22,367 nt of DNA from Tannockella sp964369175 (GTDB lineage: Bacteria; Bacillota_I; Bacilli_A; Erysipelotrichales; Coprobacillaceae). A program made the position numbers and the translations under genes. A model generated the notes under the pieces. The model had not been told where the DNA came from, did no database searches, and was given only the letters and a program-made list of their open reading frames with translations. This document shows positions 1 through 6,190 of this stretch, piece by piece; position 1 is the first letter of the stretch; each line of letters starts with the position of its first letter. The stretch lies in contig CAYJEM010000031.1 of NCBI GenBank assembly GCA_964369175.1, positions 1-22,367 on the forward strand. The letters are read 5' to 3'.

Positions 1-45
1 ATTTTCTTTAGTATATGGATTACATGTAATCTTGATTTTACTCAT
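1..45 (-). CDS. Start of an unidentified gene, cut by the window edge
   Basis: An AAGGAGG ribosome site at 59-53 (minus strand) precedes two adjacent ATG codons at 48 and 45. The second has the better spacing (7 nt). Only 15 codons are visible, reading MSKIKITCNPYTKEN, which is too short to assign a family. A TATAAT hexamer on the minus strand at 83-78 could be its -10 box, but I see no good -35 partner. It lies downstream of the SPFH operon in the same direction, separated by a hairpin terminator, so it is probably a separate transcription unit. Confidence 0.55.
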   Translation of the reverse strand, partial: MSKIKITCNPYTKEN

Positions 46-150
46 CATTATTCCTCCTTGTATTTTCATATAACTATATTATAGTACAGTTAAATCTCTT
101 TTGGTATTAATAACTAAAAAAAACATTGATATAGTCAACACAAAACTAAT

Positions 151-178
151 AAAAGACAAACAATTAAGTTTATCTTTT
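151..178 (-). terminator. Hairpin terminator of the SPFH operon
   Basis: On the minus strand an 11-bp stem (AAAAGATAAAC with GTTTGTCTTTT, one G-U pair) closes a 6-nt loop and runs into a T-rich stretch. It lies 16 nt beyond the stop codon of the SPFH gene. The stem is AT-rich, so strength is uncertain; the plus strand also reads as a hairpin followed by T residues. Confidence 0.6.
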
Positions 179-193
179 GTTATGCATATAATA

Positions 194-1342
194 CTATATT
201 CCCATGATTTCTTTCTTTTTGATATCAAATTCTTCTGGTGTTAATACACCGATATCAACCAACTCTTTAAGTTTTTTTAATGACTCAATTTGTTCATCAA
301 TAGATAGTGTTTGTTTTGACTGAGTTTCTACATGTTGTGTTTGTGTTGATTGTTGCTCTGCATTTAGACCTACACTCTGTGCCATATTCATACCAAAAAT
401 CATACCACCCATATCACCAAAACCATTGTTTTGAACACCTTTAGCAATCTTTTGTTGTGCTGAAATGTTAGATGCTTGTTGTGATACATCTTCATATGCT
501 TTAAGATTCATTTTATTTGCGTTAAATTGATTTACAAGTTCTCTAGATTCTTGTGACATTTCAATATTTTCAATAGAAACTTTAACGACCTCAAAACCAA
601 AACGTTCTGCCCAAGTACCAGCATTATGTTTATCACTTGTTATTCTTTGTGCTAACTCATTTGACTTTGAAGGTACATGAGATATACGGTAGTCTTTAGA
701 TAGTGAATTTAGGGCAACAGTAAATGACTGTAGAAAATCTGATACAATTTGTGCTCTTGCATCTTTATCATGAAAAGTATAATACTGTGTATTTGCTGGT
801 AAGAAATTTTTAATTAGTTTTGTTGCATCGGTTACTTTGATAGTAAATGCCCCGTAAGCAAATATTTCTAAATCACATCCATAAAATATATCATTATAAA
901 CTTGGGGACCACGAGTTCCAAAGTTTATATTACGGATTTCTCTAAGGTTAACAAAAGCAATAATCTTTTCAACTGGTGCAATTCCACCATACCCTATTCT
1001 AGAAGATACTTGTCCAAAGATTGATTTACTTACTGAATCACCATTAAATACACTATCTTCTCCATTTTTATATATAAATTCACCTGGTTCAGTAATTATA
1101 TCTTCAATTCCAGATTGACTAAAGATGTATGCTACCGTATTTTCTGGAACTAATATTCTCGATCCATTTGTTATTACTCCTTGTGATCCTGAAAAGTTTA
1201 CTCCCCGACCATTATTTGTACTTTTTAGTACCCCTGGTGATACTAATGTCTTTTCATCAAAATCTCCAGCGGTAATTATGTCTTTCCATTGGTCACCTAA
1301 TGTTCCCCCAAGCGAGTCAGTAAAAGCTTTAATTATTCCCAT
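194..1342 (-). CDS. SPFH-domain protein with C-terminal SHOCT tail (YdjI/virion-core-like)
   Basis: This 382-aa soluble protein carries an SPFH/prohibitin-like domain at about residues 40-270. A low-complexity Gln/Met/Gly-rich stretch follows at about 285-345, then a SHOCT-type helical hairpin at 347-381 (IDEQIESLKKLKELVDIG, then LTPEEFDIKKKEI). It has no transmembrane segment, so it probably reaches the membrane through partners. Known relatives of the YdjI type in Bacillus sit with PspA-like and zinc-ribbon/membrane proteins and act in envelope-stress responses. Many relatives end in zinc ribbons; here the ribbon is on the neighbouring protein instead. GGAGG lies 8 nt before the ATG. It is the last gene of the MerR operon, 14 nt after its neighbour. 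Family is clear from the sequence; the stress role is inferred. Confidence 0.85.
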   Translation of the reverse strand: MGIIKAFTDSLGGTLGDQWKDIITAGDFDEKTLVSPGVLKSTNNGRGVNFSGSQGVITNGSRILVPENTVAYIFSQSGIEDIITEPGEFIYKNGEDSVFNGDSVSKSIFGQVSSRIGYGGIAPVEKIIAFVNLREIRNINFGTRGPQVYNDIFYGCDLEIFAYGAFTIKVTDATKLIKNFLPANTQYYTFHDKDARAQIVSDFLQSFTVALNSLSKDYRISHVPSKSNELAQRITSDKHNAGTWAERFGFEVVKVSIENIEMSQESRELVNQFNANKMNLKAYEDVSQQASNISAQQKIAKGVQNNGFGDMGGMIFGMNMAQSVGLNAEQQSTQTQHVETQSKQTLSIDEQIESLKKLKELVDIGVLTPEEFDIKKKEIMGI

Positions 1343-1356
1343 TATTCATTCCTCCG

Positions 1357-1932
1357 TTATAATGTTTGAGTTGTATCACAGTACTTACAAGTAATTGTAT
1401 CACCCGTTTTGCCAGATAATGGTGCCATGCATCCAATGCATTTTGTAGTAACTGAAACACTAACTGGAGCTTGTGGACCACTAACAATACCTAAAGCATC
1501 TTTTACTGCTCCGATTGTCCCTAATATTTTTCCTTGACTTCCAAATTGTTTCATATTCTTTTCCATAATACTTTTACGTGACGTAATTTCCTCTCCAACT
1601 AATATATGATTAATTTTATTATGCCATTTTCGTACATCTATAAGACTCAATTTAAAAGTCACAGTTCCATTATAGAACTCTATAGATAGTTCATCTGATA
1701 GAATGCTTGTTTCACCAAAATATATTTTAGGTTTATTATTGACTATTTTTATTTGATTTAAATAATAATCACATGTGTCTTTGACATACCCCACAAAATT
1801 CGTGTGTACGTATACAATTCTTTTATTCGTTAAGATAAGCTTATCATTACTATTTGATTTGATTCCTACAACTTCACCAGAATTTGATGTATATAGTATT
1901 GATTCATTTGCTTGTAAATTTATAATTGACAT
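1357..1932 (-). CDS. PH-like domain protein with C-terminal zinc ribbon
   Basis: This is a 191-aa protein in two parts. Residues about 5-112 resemble a bacterial PH/GRAM-like domain: a TNKRIVYV strand, a YLNQIKIVNNKPKIYF segment, an FYNGTVTFKL segment and an RKWHNKIN end helix. A linker with a Gly-rich amphipathic segment (131-155) leads to a zinc ribbon with Cys165, Cys168, Cys182 and Cys185 (C-x2-C-x13-C-x2-C). There is no signal peptide or membrane segment, so it should act in the cytoplasm or on the inner membrane face. It sits between the three-TM protein and the SPFH gene with 14-18 nt gaps and good GGAGG sites, so the three products probably work together. The exact role is unknown. 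Confidence 0.75.
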   Translation of the reverse strand: MSIINLQANESILYTSNSGEVVGIKSNSNDKLILTNKRIVYVHTNFVGYVKDTCDYYLNQIKIVNNKPKIYFGETSILSDELSIEFYNGTVTFKLSLIDVRKWHNKINHILVGEEITSRKSIMEKNMKQFGSQGKILGTIGAVKDALGIVSGPQAPVSVSVTTKCIGCMAPLSGKTGDTITCKYCDTTQTL

Positions 1933-1950
1933 ATTTCCTCCATAAAATTA

Positions 1951-3300
1951 CTATTCACCACGATACTGCATTGATACAGGATCTAGAAAGAATAACCCAC
2001 TGTTACTATTAAACTCTTTAATCTTTGCAGTAACAACATAGTTTTGTCCTTCATATACTGCTGATGGTTTGCTCTCAGATGCAACATGCAAGTCATAGTA
2101 ACTTTTATCTTCAAATTTAAATGATACGCCACCATATGACGAATTATAATCACCACCATAGATTAGAAAATCATATCTCGTTTCATACGAGCCATGTGGC
2201 GACATGTATGCTATATTTCCATTAAACTGAATTGTACGACCTTTATACTTACTTGCAAAAGCAGAAATTTGTGTATAATCTGCGCCTTCCATTATTGCCT
2301 TAAATTCAGTGTTATTTTCAATTGTTATAATATCACTTGATGGTTCCTCAGGTACTGGTGTTGGTTCTGGTTCAGGAGTTGGCTCCGGTTCTGTTTCAGG
2401 AATTGGCTCTGGTTCAGGAGTAGGCTCCGGCTCAGGCACATTTGGTATCTCTAATACAATAGATATAGTATTAAACCCGATATAATCAACACTTAAACGA
2501 TATCCCTCAATGTCTTCTGCATAAAAATCAAGTTCTGATTTATCATGATTTTGATTAAAGCCTGCATCAATACATTGTTGTACATACTTTGTATAATCTT
2601 CTACACTAGTATTTCCTATATACACACTTACCTTTTCAGATGTATCTGTGATGATGTCACCATAACTAGATGTAGGTGTAGGTATTTTTTTCGACAATTC
2701 AGTTGTTGGCCAAATTATATCTGCTAATTTTCGTGGTGCAATTGCAGTAATTGACATTGATTCACTATACTCACTATAAGATACACTAATATGATATCCA
2801 TCTTGATTATACGCGTTATATCCACTCGAATCTTCAACTAAATCTATAGTAAATCCTGCCGTTTTACATTCTTCTATATATTTCATATACTGGCTCATTT
2901 GATAATCATCAATATCAATATATAGTCGCTCTATTGTGTTAGTAACGATGTCCCCTTTGTTCCCTTGAGGGTTTGGTATAACATTCGACATCATTATATC
3001 TTCCCACACAATATCTTCTGGTTGATAGTAGTTAGGTTGATACGTGCTACCAAATGGTATAACTAACAATATTGCAACAATAAATACAATTACGTGAGCT
3101 CCATAATTTTTAATTCTTATCATTTGTGTGCCAAGTAGCCAACTGATACTAAATAAAATCAATTGAAATAGTACAATAACTGCTGCTAAGTAACTATTAT
3201 TAGTAATACATAAATATAATGAAAGCACCGAAAAAATTATTCCTAATATAATTACTTTACTTAATATTCCTTTTTTAAATCTTTGAGTGTTATAATCCAT
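1951..3300 (-). CDS. Three-TM membrane protein with DUF6591-like repeats and DUF4839-like domain
   Basis: A 449-aa protein. Three hydrophobic helices lie at about 13-33, 37-57 and 66-84. Two related extracytoplasmic repeats follow at about 97-188 and 196-285; both show a 'W...PTP/PNP..GDI.T.T.....I......Y..Y...C...GF' pattern that I recognise as DUF6591-like. A Pro/Glu linker spans 289-321. The last domain (325-447), with KYKGRTIQFNGNIAYM and RYDFLIYGGDY, resembles DUF4839. Basic residues before TM1 put the N-terminus inside and the long C-terminal part outside. The start has AAGGAGA 8 nt upstream. It follows merR by 32 nt with no terminator between them. The function of these domains is not established; their place beside an SPFH protein suggests an envelope sensor or anchor. 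Confidence 0.75.
   Translation of the reverse strand: MDYNTQRFKKGILSKVIILGIIFSVLSLYLCITNNSYLAAVIVLFQLILFSISWLLGTQMIRIKNYGAHVIVFIVAILLVIPFGSTYQPNYYQPEDIVWEDIMMSNVIPNPQGNKGDIVTNTIERLYIDIDDYQMSQYMKYIEECKTAGFTIDLVEDSSGYNAYNQDGYHISVSYSEYSESMSITAIAPRKLADIIWPTTELSKKIPTPTSSYGDIITDTSEKVSVYIGNTSVEDYTKYVQQCIDAGFNQNHDKSELDFYAEDIEGYRLSVDYIGFNTISIVLEIPNVPEPEPTPEPEPIPETEPEPTPEPEPTPVPEEPSSDIITIENNTEFKAIMEGADYTQISAFASKYKGRTIQFNGNIAYMSPHGSYETRYDFLIYGGDYNSSYGGVSFKFEDKSYYDLHVASESKPSAVYEGQNYVVTAKIKEFNSNSGLFFLDPVSMQYRGE
2338..2436 (-). repeat. Coding repeat for a Pro/Glu linker
   Basis: Imperfect tandem units encode EPEP/TPEP-type residues (289-321 of the membrane protein). This is a stiff extended spacer between the repeat pair and the C-terminal domain, typical of surface proteins that cross the cell wall. 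Slippage could vary its length between strains. Confidence 0.8.
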
Positions 3301-3332
3301 TTTTCATTCTCCTTACTGTTTTGTTGACACTG

Positions 3333-3653
3333 CTATTTTGAATTAACAGTATACTTTGTCATTAATGCCACTGACTTTTCTAATTTTTCTTGTAAGTAAT
3401 TTACTTGTTTTAATATCAAGATTGATATTTCAAAATTTGTAAGGTTTTTCATACCTTTTATTTCTTGAACACTAAAACCAATATCTTGTAATTCCTTTAT
3501 TTCTAAATAACGTTCTAGTTGGTCCTCACTATAATAACGATATCCTGAATTTTCAGATACTAGTTTTGGTTTTAATAATTCAATTTCATCATAATAACGG
3601 AGCGTGTATATACTGCAATTACATAGGGTGGCAAATTCTTTAATCTTAAGCAT
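3333..3653 (-). CDS. MerR-family transcriptional regulator
   Basis: A 106-aa protein when started at MLKIKEFA. It has the MerR winged helix: first helices at 2-20, the YTLRYYDEIELLKP recognition segment, then GYRYYSEDQLERY, and a C-terminal dimer helix from about residue 75. It lacks the cysteine pattern of metal-sensing MerR proteins and has only a short C-terminal end, like AdhR/CueR-size members. The start is uncertain. Neither this ATG nor the in-frame TTG at 3683 has a good ribosome site; the best one (GGAG at 3712-3709) serves a 10- or 15-codon frame that stops at 3667, 13 nt before this ATG, so translation may be coupled. It is first in a four-gene operon and probably regulates its own promoter. 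Confidence 0.85.
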   Translation of the reverse strand: MLKIKEFATLCNCSIYTLRYYDEIELLKPKLVSENSGYRYYSEDQLERYLEIKELQDIGFSVQEIKGMKNLTNFEISILILKQVNYLQEKLEKSVALMTKYTVNSK

Positions 3654-3739
3654 TGTATATGTTATATTAGTAGATATATCCAATTTGATTAATAATCATT
3701 CGCTCTTGCTCCATTTCTAAATTCGTTTATGACACTATT

Positions 3740-3770
3740 ACTCTATCACTAGAGTTAACTAGAGAGTAAA
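3740..3770 (-). promoter_or_regulatory. MerR-type promoter and operator with 19-bp spacer
   Basis: On the minus strand, TTTACT (3770-3765) and TAGAGT (3745-3740) are separated by 19 bp, the long spacer typical of MerR-activated promoters. The spacer holds the perfect palindrome AGTTAACT (3760-3753). An outer inverted pair, ACTCT (3767-3763) and AGAGT (3744-3740), frames it. This matches the layout of AdhR-type MerR operators. It lies about 55-60 nt before the merR frame, so the operon is probably autoregulated. Confidence 0.7.
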
Positions 3771-3887
3771 GTGTCTATGATGTTATTCACCCTAAAAATC
3801 ACACAATGTTAGTAAATTACTACACTTATAAATTAACAAATTTGATATATTTTACATAAGGCAAAACTATATAAGTTTATGGACTTT

Positions 3888-3928
3888 TAAAAATAAAAAA
3901 ACACTAACAAGAATATTGTTGGTGTTTT
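3888..3928 (-). terminator. Hairpin terminator of the 470-aa orphan gene
   Basis: On the minus strand a stem of about 11-13 bp (AAAACACCAACAA with TTGTTAGTGTTTT, one G-U pair, 5-nt loop) is followed by a T-rich tail. It begins 3 nt after the stop codon at 3931. The rest of the gap, 3771-3887, shows nothing I can name. Confidence 0.85.
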
Positions 3929-3930
3929 CT

Positions 3931-5343
3931 TTAAAATAATTGATCTGATAGTATTTGTAAGTAAGTTATTGATTCGTCAATATTATTATAAGTATATGCA
4001 TTTTTAAATATTTTCATAATTATAATTTCTGGAATAATAAATTTATTATAAAAATCATCATAATAATCATTATCATTAGTAATATTTTCATATTGGCTAT
4101 GACTTGCTAGTATAAAATAACGTATTGCAAGTGTCGGTGGTACAATATCGTTACTACACCAATTTGCATTTAAAATTGTTTTTAATGGTTTAGCATTCGT
4201 ATTATCTTTGCTTAAAAGTCTAACTTTTAATTTATTAGTAAGTTCATTATAGGTCATTATCATAACTGCAATACGCAAGGCATAAATATATGGTTTTCCA
4301 GATATTACTTGAATAACGTTGCCAGTATATTCTTCGTTAAAATCTTCAATCCATTGTAAGTCATATTGAATGATTTTTGATAAAAATGTTATTGCATTAC
4401 TATTATTGAATTTTATTTTATCCCTTGATTCAATCTTTTTATTTGTTTGCATACAAAATGAATATAGTTCATTTGAATATAAAAATTGTTGAAGATTATC
4501 TAATGGAATAAAAGTATGTTTCCACGAAGATGATGGTTGTACTGTAACCTTTTCAAATTTAAATATTTTTTGGTCACTAGCTAAATTGTTAATTAAATCA
4601 ACAGAATATGACTTCATCGCAAAATTATGAAAATACGCTATAGCACTATCTAGAACATTATCTAGAATACATGCCTCAACTTCATTTGTACATTCATTAA
4701 TAATATCATCATTGTCTAATAGCGAATTATATATTGTAGATTTTATGTGTATTGAAACGTAGTCCGAAATTTGTGATAAAGCACTGGTTTTATGTATAAA
4801 GGGAAATAATGTTTCATCTATACTTAATAGTGATGAAAGTATAAACGAGATATATTTACCCTCTTCTACACCTTGATCATATGATTTTACATAACTAATA
4901 TTATCTTTTCTTAGTAACTTAAATATATTTTTTTTAGGAAATACAAAATAGTTAGTTATGTAGAAAAAATAGAGTAATTTTAAATAGTTTTTATAATCAT
5001 CAATATCACTTGGTTCATATACATTAAATAATTCTAATCCTTTATTTATTGAGAACTGTTGTTGAAAAATACCGTTTATTTTTGGACGATATAGTATTTC
5101 TTTTATTTCATTTGGTGTTCGATACCAAGTGCTTTCGCTTACATTATTAAAGTCTATACATACGGTTTCATCATTTTGGTCAGTATATTTAAAGATAATA
5201 GACTTGCCCTCTTTATAAAAAAAATGTAACTGTTCACTAATGCAATATAATTCTAATGAAAGTATATCAATTGTTGCTTGAGAGTCGTTTAATTTTTTAT
5301 CAAAGTCAAATACAGACCTTAAATCCTCTTCATAAAAAAGCAT
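3931..5343 (-). CDS. Unrecognised 470-aa protein, single-gene unit
   Basis: I do not recognise this protein. It has no signal peptide and no clear transmembrane helix, so it is probably cytoplasmic. It is rich in Asn, Ile, Tyr and Lys, appears mainly helical, and has aromatic-rich stretches (for example LKLLYFFYITNYF near residue 125). No catalytic motif, Walker motif or metal-binding cysteine cluster is visible. The ATG has a GAGGAG site 8 nt upstream, a consensus promoter ahead and its own terminator behind, so it is a real single-gene transcript. It diverges from the XRE/membrane-protein pair across 143 nt that contain an inverted repeat, so the same repressor could control both. Accessory or defence functions are possible but nothing in the sequence shows them. 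Confidence 0.7.
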   Translation of the reverse strand: MLFYEEDLRSVFDFDKKLNDSQATIDILSLELYCISEQLHFFYKEGKSIIFKYTDQNDETVCIDFNNVSESTWYRTPNEIKEILYRPKINGIFQQQFSINKGLELFNVYEPSDIDDYKNYLKLLYFFYITNYFVFPKKNIFKLLRKDNISYVKSYDQGVEEGKYISFILSSLLSIDETLFPFIHKTSALSQISDYVSIHIKSTIYNSLLDNDDIINECTNEVEACILDNVLDSAIAYFHNFAMKSYSVDLINNLASDQKIFKFEKVTVQPSSSWKHTFIPLDNLQQFLYSNELYSFCMQTNKKIESRDKIKFNNSNAITFLSKIIQYDLQWIEDFNEEYTGNVIQVISGKPYIYALRIAVMIMTYNELTNKLKVRLLSKDNTNAKPLKTILNANWCSNDIVPPTLAIRYFILASHSQYENITNDNDYYDDFYNKFIIPEIIIMKIFKNAYTYNNIDESITYLQILSDQLF

Positions 5344-5369
5344 AAATTCATCTCCTCTCTACCACTAAA

Positions 5370-5398
5370 ATTTTATAACTATTTGTAAATAATGTCAA
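5370..5398 (-). promoter_or_regulatory. Sigma-A-type promoter of the 470-aa gene
   Basis: On the minus strand, TTGACA (5398-5393) and TAAAAT (5375-5370) are separated by 17 bp, and the ATG is about 27 nt further on. The -35 box is a perfect consensus. Confidence 0.75.
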
Positions 5399-5414
5399 AT
5401 TAACAATGCAATTC

Positions 5415-5458
5415 ATTTATAACATAATGCAATATATACTTTACATTTTGTTATAAAT
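5415..5458. promoter_or_regulatory. Inverted repeat between divergent promoters (candidate XRE operator)
   Basis: ATTTATAACA (5415-5424) and its exact reverse complement TGTTATAAAT (5449-5458) are 24 bp apart. The right arm lies in the -35/-10 spacer of the XRE promoter; the left arm lies between the two divergent promoters. A protein that binds both arms could repress the XRE gene and affect the divergent gene. Assignment to the adjacent XRE protein is inferred. Confidence 0.5.
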
Positions 5459-5468
5459 ACATTATACT
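5440..5468 (+). promoter_or_regulatory. Sigma-A-type promoter of the XRE operon
   Basis: TTTACA (5440-5445) and TATACT (5463-5468) have a 17-bp spacer. An AAGGAGGG ribosome site at 5475-5482 and an ATG at 5487 follow at once, giving a very short leader. Confidence 0.8.
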
Positions 5469-5486
5469 TTCCTTAAGGAGGGATAT

Positions 5487-5684
5487 ATGAAAAATAAAAG
5501 ATTAAAGATTGCAAGAATTGAATGTGATATGTCTCAAGCAGATTTAGGAAAAGCAGTTGGGGTTACAAGGCAAACAATTGGACTAATCGAAGCTGGAAAT
5601 TATAACCCTACTATTAATTTGTGCAATGCGATATGTAAAGTGTTAAATAAAACATTAAATGACTTATTTTGGGAGGAAACATGA
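5487..5684 (+). CDS. Small XRE-family HTH repressor
   Basis: This 65-aa protein is a single Cro/CI-type helix-turn-helix domain. Its core is at 14-42 (MSQADLGKAVGVTRQTIGLIEAGNYNP), and it ends in the LNDLFW motif common to YozG-like regulators. Such stand-alone HTH proteins bind DNA as dimers and usually repress their own operon. It has a strong AAGGAGGG site. Its TGA stop overlaps the ATGATG start region of the next gene, so the two are translated together. Pairing of this HTH type with a small membrane protein is a common Firmicutes arrangement; the signal sensed is unknown. Confidence 0.9.
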   Translation: MKNKRLKIARIECDMSQADLGKAVGVTRQTIGLIEAGNYNPTINLCNAICKVLNKTLNDLFWEET

Positions 5685-6148
5685 TGAAAAAAAATATTAT
5701 TCAAGATGAAAGAGTAGTTTTAGAAAAAAGAAAAATTCAAAGTTTTGGTTTTATAATAGTATGGTGTATGTTGTTACTTTCAGTACTTATCCAGCAGTTT
5801 GTATTTAATGCTAAGATTATGCAGTATATAGTAGAAATGATTATTTTTATAGTAATGTCGTTATACATTATTATTGGTAATCTTATACAAGGTAATGATT
5901 TAGAATTATCAATTAATTATAGAACAAGTAAGTTAACAATTATAAGTAGTCTAGTAACAGGTATAACTGTTGCTATTATTACAGTGCTTCAAAATAATTA
6001 TGTATCAAGTATACAAGATAAAATGCTTATAGGTGTTGTTACCTTTATTAGTTGCACAGTATTTTCGTATATTGTTATTAGGTTTTTGATATTTATCAAT
6101 AATAAAAGACAAGCAAGTATTTCTAAAAAATTAGATGATGATGAATAG
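5684..6148 (+). CDS. Four-TM membrane protein (DUF6773-like), partner of the XRE gene
   Basis: A 154-aa protein starting MKKNIIQDERVVLEKRKI, the conserved N-terminal signature I associate with DUF6773-like proteins. Four hydrophobic helices follow, starting about residues 22, 49, 88 and 114, then a short charged cytoplasmic tail (KKLDDDE). I chose the second ATG of the ATGATG pair because GGGAGG is 7 nt before it; the first ATG (5681) is nearly as good and adds one Met. It overlaps the XRE stop codon, so expression is coupled. It could be the membrane partner or target of the regulator. The molecular function is not known. Confidence 0.7.
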   Translation: MKKNIIQDERVVLEKRKIQSFGFIIVWCMLLLSVLIQQFVFNAKIMQYIVEMIIFIVMSLYIIIGNLIQGNDLELSINYRTSKLTIISSLVTGITVAIITVLQNNYVSSIQDKMLIGVVTFISCTVFSYIVIRFLIFINNKRQASISKKLDDDE

Positions 6149-6160
6149 ATGTAGAAAGAA

Positions 6161-6190
6161 AGACACTTCAAGTTGAAGTGTCTCTTATTT
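6161..6190. terminator. Bidirectional hairpin terminator
   Basis: AGACACTTC and GAAGTGTCT form a perfect 9-bp stem (11 bp if the loop closes) around AAGTT. On the plus strand it is followed by CTTATTTTTC, on the minus strand by TTTCTTTC. It sits between the convergent genes ending at 6148 (+) and 6185 (-), and its plus-strand T-tail overlaps the stop codon of the 678-aa gene. Confidence 0.8.

Noticed and set aside
2338..2436. Short tandem DNA repeats that look array-like
   Set aside because: They encode a Pro/Glu linker in frame; there are no unique spacers, so this is not a CRISPR array.
5344..5486. Divergent region considered as a replication or attachment site
   Set aside because: No integrase, no tRNA end and no iterons; the repeat arms fit promoter operators better.
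6161..6183. Hairpin considered as a mobile-element end or small RNA
   Set aside because: T-runs on both sides and its place between convergent genes make a bidirectional terminator the better reading.
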